The translations under genes were made by a program, and so were the position numbers. Of a stretch of DNA of 64,000 nt, positions 27,559 through 35,371 are shown one piece after another. Origin of the DNA: Streptomyces mexicanus (GTDB lineage: Bacteria > Actinomycetota > Actinomycetes > Streptomycetales > Streptomycetaceae); assembly GCF_902506575.1 (NCBI RefSeq), contig NZ_LR732544.1:1386330-1450329 (forward strand), written 5' to 3'. The stretch's first letter is position 1, and every line of letters starts with the position of its first letter. The notes beneath the pieces were generated by a model. It ran no database searches. It saw only the letters and a program-made list of their open reading frames with translations, and was not told the origin of the DNA.

Positions 27559-28337
27559 TCCTCCCCTGCGGGCACAGGCCTGCGCCCCGTCAGCTGTGCC
27601 GTGGCCTCGAGGAACTCCTCGCCGACGAGCAACTGTCCCTGTTGTGCCCCCATCACCGCCAGCTCGCTGTCGAGGCCGACGTGGAGGTAGCGTCTCAAGG
27701 ACGCCTTCGTCCGCGCGAGTGCCAGCCTGGGGAGGTCCGCGAGCGACTCCGCGACCTCGGTTGCCCGAGCGGCAAGATCCTCCTCGGCCACTTCGCCCAC
27801 GAGCCCGCAGGCGAGCGCCGATGCGGCGTCGAGCCGTTGCCCGAGCAGGAGCATCTGCGCGGCACGGGCACCGCCGACCAGCGCCGGCAGGTGGTGCGCG
27901 CCCCCCATGCCGGGAACCAGGCCGGCTTTGATCCAGGTACTCTCGAACAACGCGTCAGGAGCAGCGATCCGCAGGTCGCAGCAGAGCGCGAGATCGAGCC
28001 CCGCGCCGAACGCCGGCCCCGACACTGCCGCGATCGCCGGAAGCGGCGAGTCCCGCAAGGCGCGCACCAGCCCATGGAAGCTGGTGTAGATCGCGTCCGT
28101 GGCGACGGCACTGCCCTGCGAGGCGAGTGCCGAGAGGGACGGCAGGTCGCCCCCGGCGCAGAACGCGGGCGGGGTTCCGGTGAGGACGATGCTCCGCATG
28201 CCGGCTTCCTCGGCCCCGCGGACGGCGGCCACCAGTGCGTCCACGACCTCTACGGTGAGCGCGTTGCGCCGCTTCGGGCGGTTAATGGTGATTTCGCGAT
28301 GCCGTTCGACATCACGCACCAGCACCTCTGCGCTCAT
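27555..28337 (-). CDS. Enoyl-CoA hydratase/isomerase family protein
   Basis: A 260-residue crotonase with INRPKRRNALT, FCAGGDLPSL for the first oxyanion strand and SGPAFGAGLDLALCCDLRI for the second. The region ESTWIKAGLVPGMGG carries an acidic residue and the glycine loop of hydratases. The ATG at 28337 overlaps the stop of the isochorismatase-like gene and its own stop overlaps the next crotonase start, so the three are translated together. It is a likely hydratase for one of the acyl-CoA dehydrogenase products here. Confidence 0.8.
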   Translation of the reverse strand: MSAEVLVRDVERHREITINRPKRRNALTVEVVDALVAAVRGAEEAGMRSIVLTGTPPAFCAGGDLPSLSALASQGSAVATDAIYTSFHGLVRALRDSPLPAIAAVSGPAFGAGLDLALCCDLRIAAPDALFESTWIKAGLVPGMGGAHHLPALVGGARAAQMLLLGQRLDAASALACGLVGEVAEEDLAARATEVAESLADLPRLALARTKASLRRYLHVGLDSELAVMGAQQGQLLVGEEFLEATAQLTGRRPVPAGEE

Positions 28338-28960
28338 GCTGTCACCGCCGCCGCGAGCTGGCTCACGATCTCGTCCTTCGTGGTGATCGTCGCCAGTAGT
28401 CGAGTGATGTGGGCGAGCATGAAGTCATGCGTCTCGTCGGTCGCGCCGGCCACGCAGTCCTCTGGGACCACAACGGAGAATCCGCGGTTCACCGCCTCCA
28501 GCGAGCTGCCCGTCACCGCCACGTTCACCGAGACACCGGTCATGATGATCGACGAGACGCCGAGATTGCGCAGCAGCTGGTCGAGCTCGGTGGCGTGGAA
28601 CGCGGTGAGTCCGACGTGGCGGTGCACCCGGTAGTCACCGGGCTGCGGTGCCAGCTTCGGGTGGATCTCCACCGAGGGGTGCCCTTCGACGAGCGGGCGC
28701 TTGGTGAAGACGCCGGAGAGCAGGCTGTTGGCACGCCATCCGCGGTAGTCCGGGTACGCCGCGACCGTACAGTGCACGATCGGTACACCGAGCTGCCGCA
28801 AGGCATCGGCGAGCTCGGCGATGTTGTCGATCGTGCGCCGCTTGGTCACCTGCTCCACCAGCGGCTTGTTCGTCGCGTGCTCCGGATTGGTCATGCCGTT
28901 CTGGCACTCGCTGATCACAAGCGCCGTCGTCGACGGCGTACCGAGTCCACGAATCGTCAC
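28334..28960 (-). CDS. Isochorismatase-fold protein lacking the catalytic triad
   Basis: A 208-residue alpha/beta protein of the isochorismatase/cysteine hydrolase superfamily. All three canonical catalytic positions appear changed: the Asp after the first strand is Glu (E18 in VISEC), the Lys before the SAF-like motif is His (H115 in HRHVGLTAF), and the nucleophilic Cys is Ala (A148 in VSVNVAVT). The rest of the fold, including the late VVVPEDCVAG strand, is intact. It is therefore unlikely to be an ordinary amidase. It may bind a ligand, serve as a scaffold, or use another mechanism. It heads an operon with two crotonases. The triad comparison is by eye. Confidence 0.75.
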   Translation of the reverse strand: MTIRGLGTPSTTALVISECQNGMTNPEHATNKPLVEQVTKRRTIDNIAELADALRQLGVPIVHCTVAAYPDYRGWRANSLLSGVFTKRPLVEGHPSVEIHPKLAPQPGDYRVHRHVGLTAFHATELDQLLRNLGVSSIIMTGVSVNVAVTGSSLEAVNRGFSVVVPEDCVAGATDETHDFMLAHITRLLATITTKDEIVSQLAAAVTA

Positions 28961-29032
28961 ACTGCGTCCTTTCGTGTTGGGGATTCACCGGAGGTTTCCC
29001 TCTGCCCACGCCGGATGCAGCAGTGACGGAGG

Positions 29033-29851
29033 TCACTCGAAGAGGTCGACGATCTCCTTCGCCTGCGCCGCGCCGGCCAGGATCTTGCCTGCGGTGCTCA
29101 TGTGCGCGCGCCAGTGCTCTTGGGCACCGGTCACGTCCTTCTCCTCGATGAACTTCACGAGCCGTGCGTAGGAGCGGACCGACTTGCGAAGCGTCGTGAG
29201 GGTCGGCGGCTTCGACCAGCTCTGGTTGAGCTGCGATGCCATGTGGGTGTCGGTGACGTCGCAGAGGACACCCCACTGGACCTTGAGGGCACGGTTGCCG
29301 GCCCGCTCGACGACCTGCTCGTGGAAGCTCCGGGAAAGTCCCGCCCACCGCAGCTGGTCCGCCGACGCCGCCGGTTTCGCCTCAGCGATCGCCGAGGTCA
29401 GTTCGTCCAGCTCGTCGACGATACGGGTGAGCTCGGCGACATCGGCCCGCGTCCGGCGCTGAGCCAGCATGCCGGCGGCGATCGGCTCCATCAGCGCACG
29501 AGCCTCGTACACCTCACCGATCGTCGTGCCCTCCATCTGCAGGAGCAGTCCGACATACCGAGCCGCGACACCGAGGCTGGGCGCCATGACCTGAGCACCG
29601 CCGCGCGAACCGCGTCGGACGCTGATCAGCGACTCCGCCTCCAGGATGCGGAACGCCTCGCGCAGCGTGGGCCGCGAGACGCCGAACTGCTGCATCAGGT
29701 CGATCTCGGAAGGCAGCGTGTCACCTTCCTTCAGCTCGCGCGACACGATCTGCCGGCGGATGTTCGACGCGATGATCTCCGCAGTCTTCGGGACTCGGGC
29801 CCGGGCGAACTGGGGAGACACCGGATCGGCCGGCTGAGCGGCATAGGTCAC
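29033..29851 (-). CDS. GntR family regulator, FCD (FadR-like) subfamily
   Basis: A 272-residue regulator. The N-terminal winged helix reads DTLPSEIDLMQQFGVSRPTL followed by REAFRILEAESLI, a classical GntR pattern; the C-terminal all-helical FCD domain has the acidic/histidine ligand region (EARALMEPIA, SFHEQVVERAGN, HWRAHM) that binds a metal and a carboxylate-type ligand in relatives. The GTG at 29851 has GAGGAG six bases upstream, preferred over a start at 29887. It is divergent from the MaoC-like gene. It is the only transcription factor between 15 and 64 kb, so it is the leading candidate to bind the recurrent 15-bp element. Confidence 0.87.
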   Translation of the reverse strand: MTYAAQPADPVSPQFARARVPKTAEIIASNIRRQIVSRELKEGDTLPSEIDLMQQFGVSRPTLREAFRILEAESLISVRRGSRGGAQVMAPSLGVAARYVGLLLQMEGTTIGEVYEARALMEPIAAGMLAQRRTRADVAELTRIVDELDELTSAIAEAKPAASADQLRWAGLSRSFHEQVVERAGNRALKVQWGVLCDVTDTHMASQLNQSWSKPPTLTTLRKSVRSYARLVKFIEEKDVTGAQEHWRAHMSTAGKILAGAAQAKEIVDLFE

Positions 29852-29963
29852 AACGACTCCTCGGGACTTGGCGCATCCAAAACGCAATCGTACGACTCAT
29901 TGACCCGTACCCGCGACTCGATGCACCGCGCCGTCGCGGCTTACATCAAAGACCTCCCTCTAT

Positions 29964-29993
29964 TCAGGCGAATAAGTTGAATTGTATGCCTGA
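29964..29993. promoter_or_regulatory. Inverted repeat between the GntR gene and the MaoC-like gene
   Basis: TCAGGC and GCCTGA form perfect six-base arms 18 bases apart in the divergent intergenic region (29852-30096). The intervening AT-rich sequence may hold promoter elements. It could be an autoregulatory site. It is not a clear copy of the 15-bp element. Confidence 0.35.
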
Positions 29994-30096
29994 TTGAGTC
30001 TACAGTACCGGACTACGCCGGGCCAAGCACCGGCCATGAGTTGGGAGATGCGGTCGGGAACGGCTCCCGCTGCCGCAGAGAAGTTCGGAGAGGCTG

Positions 30097-31362
30097 ATGG
30101 CACAGCCACAGGCAGTGGAGCAGGCAGCGGGGACCTTCCTCGATCGCGACATCCAACGAGCGAAGGACCTGGTCGGGCTCGACTTCGCCACCACGACGCA
30201 GGAACACCTGACCTCGGTGACCTTCGACACGATCAGGAACTTCGCCGAGAGCTACGGGGACCCGAACCCGCTGTACACGGATGAGTCCTACGGACTGTCG
30301 ACCCGGTGGGGCACGCAGATCGCACCACCACTCATCGGCGTGGCGGTGAACAAGCCTCTGCTCGGCGACCCCCGCAGACCCGAGCACAAACGCCCGTCGT
30401 TCCGCGGTATCCACGTCTTCGTCTCGGGAAGCTCGTGGGACCTGTACCGACCGGTCGTCCCCACAGACACCTTGTACCAGTTCGAGGGCTACGAGAACGT
30501 CGAGGTCAAGGAGTCGGAGTTCGCCGGCCGGTCGGTGATCATCACCCGTCGCCACGTACGCATGAACCAGGACGCCGAGGTCGTCTCCGTCGCGCGCGTG
30601 ATCGCGATTCACGTCGAGCGGAAGGCTTCCAGGGAGAACGGCAAGTACAACGGTCTCGAGTTCAAGACCTACACGCCGAAGGACATCGCGGCGATCGAAG
30701 AGATCTACGCCTCCGAGAAACCCCGGGGGGCGGAGAAGCGCTACTTCGAGGATGTCCAGGTCGGCGACAAGCTCGGACCGATGGCGAAGGGACCACTGAC
30801 GATCACCGACATCGTCGTCTTCCACGCCGGCGGCTACGGCTTCACCCCGTACAAGATCTGCACCGGCCGGATCGCCTACGAAAACCGCAAGCGCATCGGG
30901 CCGTTCTATGTCCCCAACGCGGAGGGTGTTCCAGATGTCGCGCAGCGTGTTCACTGGGATGAGGCCTGGGCAAGGGAGATCGGCGTGCCTCGCCCCTACG
31001 ACTACGGCATGCTTCGTGACTGCTGGCTCACCCACCTCCTGACGGACTGGATGGGGGACGACGGCTGGCTGGTGAGCTACAGCAGCCAGATGCGCAAGTT
31101 CAACTACATGGGCGACTACCACCTGCTCACCGGCGAGGTCGTCGGCAAGCGTGAGCTCAAGGGGAACTTCCTGGTCGACATCGAACTGCGCGGAACCAAC
31201 CAGCGTGACGAGGTGACGTGCCCGGCGACCGCGACGATCGCGCTTCCCTCGAGGACCGGTGGCGACGTCACGCTGCCGGAGGTGCCGGCGGACATCGCGG
31301 CACGTGCGCAGCAGATGATGGACCGGCATCACGAGCTCCTGGCCCAGAGGGCCAAGAGCTGA
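30097..31362 (+). CDS. MaoC-like double-hotdog enoyl-CoA hydratase
   Basis: A 421-residue protein with two hotdog domains: an N-terminal FAS1-type dehydratase-like half (about residues 25-170, FAESYGDPNPLYTD) and a C-terminal MaoC-like half (about 205-400, FEDVQVGDKLGPM, later YDYGMLRDCWLTHLL). Such proteins hydrate 2-enoyl-CoAs of bulky substrates such as steroid side chains. The classic MaoC D-x-x-x-x-H motif is only approximately recognisable, so which half is catalytic is uncertain. The ATG at 30097 follows GGAGAGG. It is a monocistronic plus-strand gene divergent from the GntR regulator, with strong hairpins downstream. Confidence 0.75.
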   Translation: MAQPQAVEQAAGTFLDRDIQRAKDLVGLDFATTTQEHLTSVTFDTIRNFAESYGDPNPLYTDESYGLSTRWGTQIAPPLIGVAVNKPLLGDPRRPEHKRPSFRGIHVFVSGSSWDLYRPVVPTDTLYQFEGYENVEVKESEFAGRSVIITRRHVRMNQDAEVVSVARVIAIHVERKASRENGKYNGLEFKTYTPKDIAAIEEIYASEKPRGAEKRYFEDVQVGDKLGPMAKGPLTITDIVVFHAGGYGFTPYKICTGRIAYENRKRIGPFYVPNAEGVPDVAQRVHWDEAWAREIGVPRPYDYGMLRDCWLTHLLTDWMGDDGWLVSYSSQMRKFNYMGDYHLLTGEVVGKRELKGNFLVDIELRGTNQRDEVTCPATATIALPSRTGGDVTLPEVPADIAARAQQMMDRHHELLAQRAKS

Positions 31363-31416
31363 CCGCACGACACGACCGAGGCGGGGCGGCCGTGAGCGTA
31401 GCGACGCGCGCCGTCG

Positions 31417-31452
31417 CGAGTGGCCACGCACCGTCCGGCGCGTGGCCACTCG
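31417..31452. terminator. Hairpin, 13-bp perfect stem
   Basis: Arms 31417-31429 and 31440-31452 are perfectly complementary, with a ten-base loop, 54 bases after the MaoC-like stop. It is probably its terminator. Confidence 0.65.
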
Positions 31453-31461
31453 TGTTGCCGT

Positions 31462-31509
31462 GCCGGTAGCGACCGCCTCATCGGCGAACCGGCGTCCGTC
31501 GCTACCGGC
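31462..31509. repeat. Inverted repeat, 12-bp perfect arms
   Basis: Arms 31462-31473 and 31498-31509 match perfectly around a 24-base loop. It lies ten bases after the previous hairpin. It may be a secondary terminator or a processing structure. Confidence 0.5.
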
Positions 31510-31592
31510 GGGAATGGAGTCGTCGTCCTTCGCCGGCGGGTCTTCACCGCCGTGCGGCGTCCTGGTGTTCTGCATCGCCGTCTGGACGTAGG

Positions 31593-31639
31593 AGGCGTGA
31601 GTGCCCCGCACCGAACTTCGGTGCGGGGCACTCACGCCT
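31593..31639. terminator. Long perfect hairpin, 23-bp stem
   Basis: A 47-base perfect palindrome: 23-bp arms around a single central base, followed by TTTGGTGTT on the plus strand. Between convergent genes it should stop transcription from both directions. Confidence 0.7.
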
Positions 31640-31973
31640 TTGGTGTTGCACAGCCCCCCGGTGCCCCCCGAGTCGGTCGTGCGCGGACAGTCACGCACGG
31701 TCGGCGGCGAACCTTTGTCGCCCGCACGTCCGCGGGGCCGTTCCACACCTGCCCGGCAACGCGTGACGTGCTGTCGGCCTGTTCGGGCGCGGCTTCGCCG
31801 GGATCCTGATCTCCGACACCTCATCGTGCGCGGCGCCGCGGCCGCGTGGCCGTCCCACCGAACCCGATCAGCACCGCGCCGACCACGGTGTCGAGACGCG
31901 ACTCGTCACGGACTGTCCTCTGCGGCTTGTCCTCTCCGGCTCCTCACGCGAAGCCGAGTCGTGCGCCGATGTC

Positions 31974-33140
31974 TCACCGCGGCGGCATCGCCGGGTCGAA
32001 GGGCATGCCGAGGACCTGCTCGGCCACCGCGTTGCGCTGGATCTCCATCGTGCCCGCGCCGATCGTCGAGGCCCGCGTGCGCAGGTATCCGTAGGTCCAC
32101 CGGCGTCCCTGCACACCGTCCGCCCCGTCGAGCAGGCCGGCCGGCCCCAGCAGTTCCAGTGCGATCTCGTGCAGGCGCTGCTCGAAGGTCGAGTTGATCA
32201 GCCGGTTCACCGACGCGATCGGGCCGGGCTCGCCGTACTCCTGGATGTGGGACAGGATCCGCAACGCGTTGACCTGAAGGATGCGGGTCTGCACCTCGAG
32301 GTCGGCGAGCCTGTCGCGTGACACCGGGTCCTCGGTCGTACCCCGCTCACGGAGGAGGCCGTAGATCTCGTCGACGATGTTGCGGTAGAACGCGGCCTGC
32401 TTCAGCACTCCTGCCGACCGCTCGTGTCCGAGCGTGGTGCGGGTGATCTTCCAGCCCTCGTTCTCCTCACCGATGCGGTTGGCGACCGGCACGCGGACGT
32501 CGTCGAAGAAGATCTCGCAGAACGCCGCTCCCCCGGTGATGTCCTTCAGCGGCCGTACCTCGACACCCGGCGACTTCATGTCGATGAGGAGGTAGCTGAT
32601 CCCCTTCTGGCGACTGTCACGGGCGCCGGTGCGCACCAGCGTGAAGGCCATGTCGGCAACGTCCGCCGCGCTGTTCCAGACCTTCTGACCATTCACGACG
32701 TAATCGTCTCCGTCGCGCCGGGCGGTCGTCGTCAGCGACGGCAGGTCACTGCCCGCGCCGGGCTCGGAGAAGGCCTGACACCACACCTCGTCGCTGCGGA
32801 GCATCGGCTTCAGGAAGCGCTCGCGCTGCTCCGGGGTGCCGTGCTTGATGATCGTCGGGCCGCACATCGCGACGCCGGTGCCCGGAGGGGCGGGGACGCG
32901 GGCGCGGGCGAGTTCCTCGTGGTAGATCACCTGGTGGCGGAGGTCGAGTGCCATCCCCCCGTATTCCTTGGGCCAGCCCGGCCCGGCGAAGCCGTTGTCG
33001 CACAACGTGGCGTTCCAGCGGCGCGCCCAGTCGGTCCGGCCGATCTTGTCCTTGGGCGGCTTGCCCAGCTGCACGCTCTGCAGGAACCCCCGCAGTTCGG
33101 CGCGGAAGGATTCCTCCTCGGACGTCCAGTTCAGCTTCAT
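31974..33140 (-). CDS. Acyl-CoA dehydrogenase, subunit of a likely heteromeric pair (A1)
   Basis: FAD enzyme of 388 residues introducing a 2,3-double bond into an acyl-CoA. Landmarks: EEESFRAELRGFL start, GPGWPKEYGG, the FAD-loop QAFSEPGAGSDL, VNGQKVWNS, and near the C-terminus TRASTIGAGTMEIQRN. It is encoded 11 bases behind a 371-residue acyl-CoA dehydrogenase-like partner, as in the FadE28/FadE29-type alpha2-beta2 enzymes of actinobacterial steroid side-chain degradation. The ATG at 33140 was chosen because the family N-terminus begins there; the frame continues open far upstream. Substrate unknown, probably a branched or cyclic acyl-CoA. Confidence 0.85.
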   Translation of the reverse strand: MKLNWTSEEESFRAELRGFLQSVQLGKPPKDKIGRTDWARRWNATLCDNGFAGPGWPKEYGGMALDLRHQVIYHEELARARVPAPPGTGVAMCGPTIIKHGTPEQRERFLKPMLRSDEVWCQAFSEPGAGSDLPSLTTTARRDGDDYVVNGQKVWNSAADVADMAFTLVRTGARDSRQKGISYLLIDMKSPGVEVRPLKDITGGAAFCEIFFDDVRVPVANRIGEENEGWKITRTTLGHERSAGVLKQAAFYRNIVDEIYGLLRERGTTEDPVSRDRLADLEVQTRILQVNALRILSHIQEYGEPGPIASVNRLINSTFEQRLHEIALELLGPAGLLDGADGVQGRRWTYGYLRTRASTIGAGTMEIQRNAVAEQVLGMPFDPAMPPR

Positions 33141-33151
33141 TCCGATTCCCC

Positions 33152-34267
33152 TCAGAGCTTCACCAGGTCGGCGAGCCTGCGGCGATGCTCGGCAGGGCTC
33201 CCGAAGAGCTGGTGCGACGACTTGGCCCGGCGCAGATAGAGATGGGCGTCGTGCTCCCATGTGTAGCCGATGCCGCCATGCATCTGCAGGTTCTCCTGTG
33301 CTGCCTGGAGGTACGCCTCTGAGGCCCGTGCGCCTGCCACACAGGCGGCCGTCCCCAGCTCGGCCGGGTCCTCCTGCGATGCCCATGCCGCGTAGAGCAC
33401 CGCGGACCGCGACTGTTCCACCGAGACGAGTACGTCGGCGCAGCGGTGTTTGAGAGCCTGGAAACTCCCGATCGGACGGCCGAACTGTTCGCGCAGCTTC
33501 GAGTACTCCACGGTGAGCTCGAGGCATCTGGCGGCTCCGCCGACCTGCTCGGCGGCGAGCGCGGCGATCGCGACGTCACAGGCGTGGGCCAGGGCACGTG
33601 CGGCATCCGCTCCGACGGCGAGCACGGTGCCTTCCGCGTCCTTCAGGGAGACGGTGGCCATCCGCCGGGTGCGGTCGAGGGTGCGGACCGGGGTCACCTC
33701 GACACCGGCGGCGGACGTCTCCACCGCGACCAGCGCCGGCTCCTCCGGTGTGGTCGCGGTGACGAGGAGAACATCGGCGACACCGCCGTCGAGTACGTAC
33801 CGCTTCACGCCCGTCACCCGTGCCGTGGGGCCGGCGATGTGCACCTGCGTGTCTGCGGGTGGCCGGAAGAACGCGTCCCCTTCGGCCTCCGCGAGCGTGG
33901 CCACCGTCGCGCCTTCGGCGATGCCCTGGAGCAACGCTCCCGCCGCGGCGGGGCCGATGGTATTGAGCACCGCGGTGGCGATCACCGTGGCCAGGAACGG
34001 GCCGTCGTACAGGACGCGGCCGAGTTCCTCCAGCACCAGGAGCTGCTCGGCCAGGGACGCGCCGGCGCCGCCCTGCTCCTCGGGGATCGCGAGTGCCTGA
34101 GCGCCCAGTTGCACGGCCAACTGCTCCCACACGCCACGGTCGAACGCGGCGACGGGATCGTCCTCGTCGAGGTGCGGACGCAAGGTCTCGACGGTGGCCT
34201 TCGCGTCGAGGAACCCGCGCAGCGCGGCGCGAAACTGCTCCTGCTCCACTGACCAGGTCAGTTCCAT
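33152..34267 (-). CDS. Acyl-CoA dehydrogenase, partner subunit (B1)
   Basis: A 371-residue acyl-CoA dehydrogenase-family protein with a degenerate middle domain and an intact C-terminal helical domain (KLREQFGRPIGSFQALKHR, NLQMHGGIGYTWEHD). This is the layout of the non-equivalent partner in heterotetrameric dehydrogenases. The canonical FAD-contacting S-E-P-x-A-G-S-D segment is not recognisable here (EGDAFFRPPAD instead), which suggests FAD is shared with the A1 subunit. Start ATG at 34267 with GAAGGGAA upstream. The 15-bp element lies 37 bases before it. Confidence 0.82.
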   Translation of the reverse strand: MELTWSVEQEQFRAALRGFLDAKATVETLRPHLDEDDPVAAFDRGVWEQLAVQLGAQALAIPEEQGGAGASLAEQLLVLEELGRVLYDGPFLATVIATAVLNTIGPAAAGALLQGIAEGATVATLAEAEGDAFFRPPADTQVHIAGPTARVTGVKRYVLDGGVADVLLVTATTPEEPALVAVETSAAGVEVTPVRTLDRTRRMATVSLKDAEGTVLAVGADAARALAHACDVAIAALAAEQVGGAARCLELTVEYSKLREQFGRPIGSFQALKHRCADVLVSVEQSRSAVLYAAWASQEDPAELGTAACVAGARASEAYLQAAQENLQMHGGIGYTWEHDAHLYLRRAKSSHQLFGSPAEHRRRLADLVKL

Positions 34268-34303
34268 CTCACCATTCCCTTCGCCACAAGAATCACAGAC
34301 ACA

Positions 34304-34318
34304 GTTAAATAATATAAC
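34304..34318 (-). promoter_or_regulatory. Recurrent 15-bp element, copy 3 (acyl-CoA dehydrogenase pair)
   Basis: Read leftward it is GTTATATTATTTAAC, the most palindromic copy (outer five bases AGTTA/TAACT when extended by one). It lies between the SGNH-hydrolase stop and the B1 dehydrogenase start, 37 bases upstream of the latter. Confidence 0.6.
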
Positions 34319-35305
34319 TCAATGCTGGGATCCCAGCGCCTCGGCCATAACGGCCGCGACTCCCTTGGCGAAGGCGGCGTGCCCGGCGTCGCCCGGGTGC
34401 ACGCCGTCGACGAGCTGATCGGCGGAGACGAGATCGAGCCCCGGCAGCAGCACCAGACGAGCATCACCGTGCTGTGAGGCGAACCGAAGCACCTCCGCCT
34501 CGATCGCGGTCCGCAACTGTGCGAGTCCGGCCCCGAACCGGTTGGGAGTCGTCTCGGCGTCCGGCCGGACGATCGGGCTGACGACGATGACCGGGACATC
34601 GGGCAGGCCTTGGCGGACGGCCGTGAGAAACAGCCTCATCGTCTCGGCGATGTGGGCGGGATCGGTGGGGATCGACGACCACGCGTTCGTCCCCCAGGCC
34701 AGGGTGACGACATCCGCCTGCGACTCCGCCACCGCCACCGCCGCGGGAAGCTCTCCACGAGCCGAGCCGGCGAATCCGAGGTTCACCAGGTCGAGACCGA
34801 GGGTGCGCGCCACGACCGACGGCCATGCGAGGCCCGGCGCGGAGACGGACCAGCCCTGGGTGATCGAGTCCCCGTACGCGACCCAGCGCGGTCCGCGTGG
34901 GGCGGCCGCCAGCTCTCCGGCCAACGGCGTCGCCCCGGCGACACGCCACGCCTTCCCTTCGGGCAGATAGATCTCGACAACCGCGTCGGGGGCCCGGTCA
35001 GGAAGCTCGACCTCGACCGTCCCGGTCGTCACCTGTACACGACTGACGAGTTCGTCACCGACCCAGATGGCGAGCTCGTCACCGACGGTGGGGGCCGGCA
35101 CCGGCGTCGGCTCGCCCGGCTCCAGTCGCAGCCGCAGGCCACGGGCGGTACCTGTGACCGCGAGCCGAACTCCCGCGGGCACGCGCCCTGCGCCGACCGT
35201 GTCGGCCGGAAGTTTGCCTGCGACATGCGCCGGGATGCGTTGGCCCGACGCAGCGTCCACCCCAGGCAGCAGCCCCCTCAACTCGCTGATGCTCATCGGT
35301 GCCAT
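34319..35305 (-). CDS. SGNH/GDSL-family hydrolase (esterase)
   Basis: A 328-residue esterase-like protein. The N-terminal 130 residues form a beta-rich domain; the C-terminal part is an SGNH hydrolase with GDSITQGW (catalytic Ser), the LGFAGSARG glycine, WGTNAWS (Asn), and DGVHPGDAGH (Asp and His). All four blocks are intact. No signal peptide is visible, so it is probably cytoplasmic, and a role in cleaving a lactone or ester intermediate is plausible. The ATG at 35305 is preceded by AGGAAGGGG. It shares a 65-base divergent promoter region with the phosphotransferase gene. Confidence 0.8.
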   Translation of the reverse strand: MAPMSISELRGLLPGVDAASGQRIPAHVAGKLPADTVGAGRVPAGVRLAVTGTARGLRLRLEPGEPTPVPAPTVGDELAIWVGDELVSRVQVTTGTVEVELPDRAPDAVVEIYLPEGKAWRVAGATPLAGELAAAPRGPRWVAYGDSITQGWSVSAPGLAWPSVVARTLGLDLVNLGFAGSARGELPAAVAVAESQADVVTLAWGTNAWSSIPTDPAHIAETMRLFLTAVRQGLPDVPVIVVSPIVRPDAETTPNRFGAGLAQLRTAIEAEVLRFASQHGDARLVLLPGLDLVSADQLVDGVHPGDAGHAAFAKGVAAVMAEALGSQH

Positions 35306-35338
35306 CCCGGCCCCTTCCTCACGCTGCCCTCATGACGC

Positions 35339-35371
35339 TTGACCGAAGTTTCGTTATATTAATTTACCTGA
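35339..35371 (+). promoter_or_regulatory. Candidate leaderless promoter with 15-bp element, copy 4
   Basis: TTGACC (35339-35344), a 16-base spacer and TAATTT (35361-35366) end four bases before the ATG at 35371, with no Shine-Dalgarno sequence. This predicts a leaderless mRNA. The element GTTATATTAATTTAC (35353-35367) overlaps the -10 region, a typical repressor position. Confidence 0.5.

Larger units (their letters stand above)
31363..31973. other. Intergenic region between convergent genes, three hairpins
   Basis: About 610 bases separating the MaoC-like gene (rightward) from an acyl-CoA dehydrogenase (leftward). It contains three strong inverted repeats, annotated separately, within 31417-31639. 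The remaining 330 bases show no convincing gene. Confidence 0.6.

Noticed and set aside
30013-31824. 603-codon frame antisense to the MaoC-like gene
   Set aside because: No family motifs and it extends through the hairpin region; the plus-strand gene is convincing.
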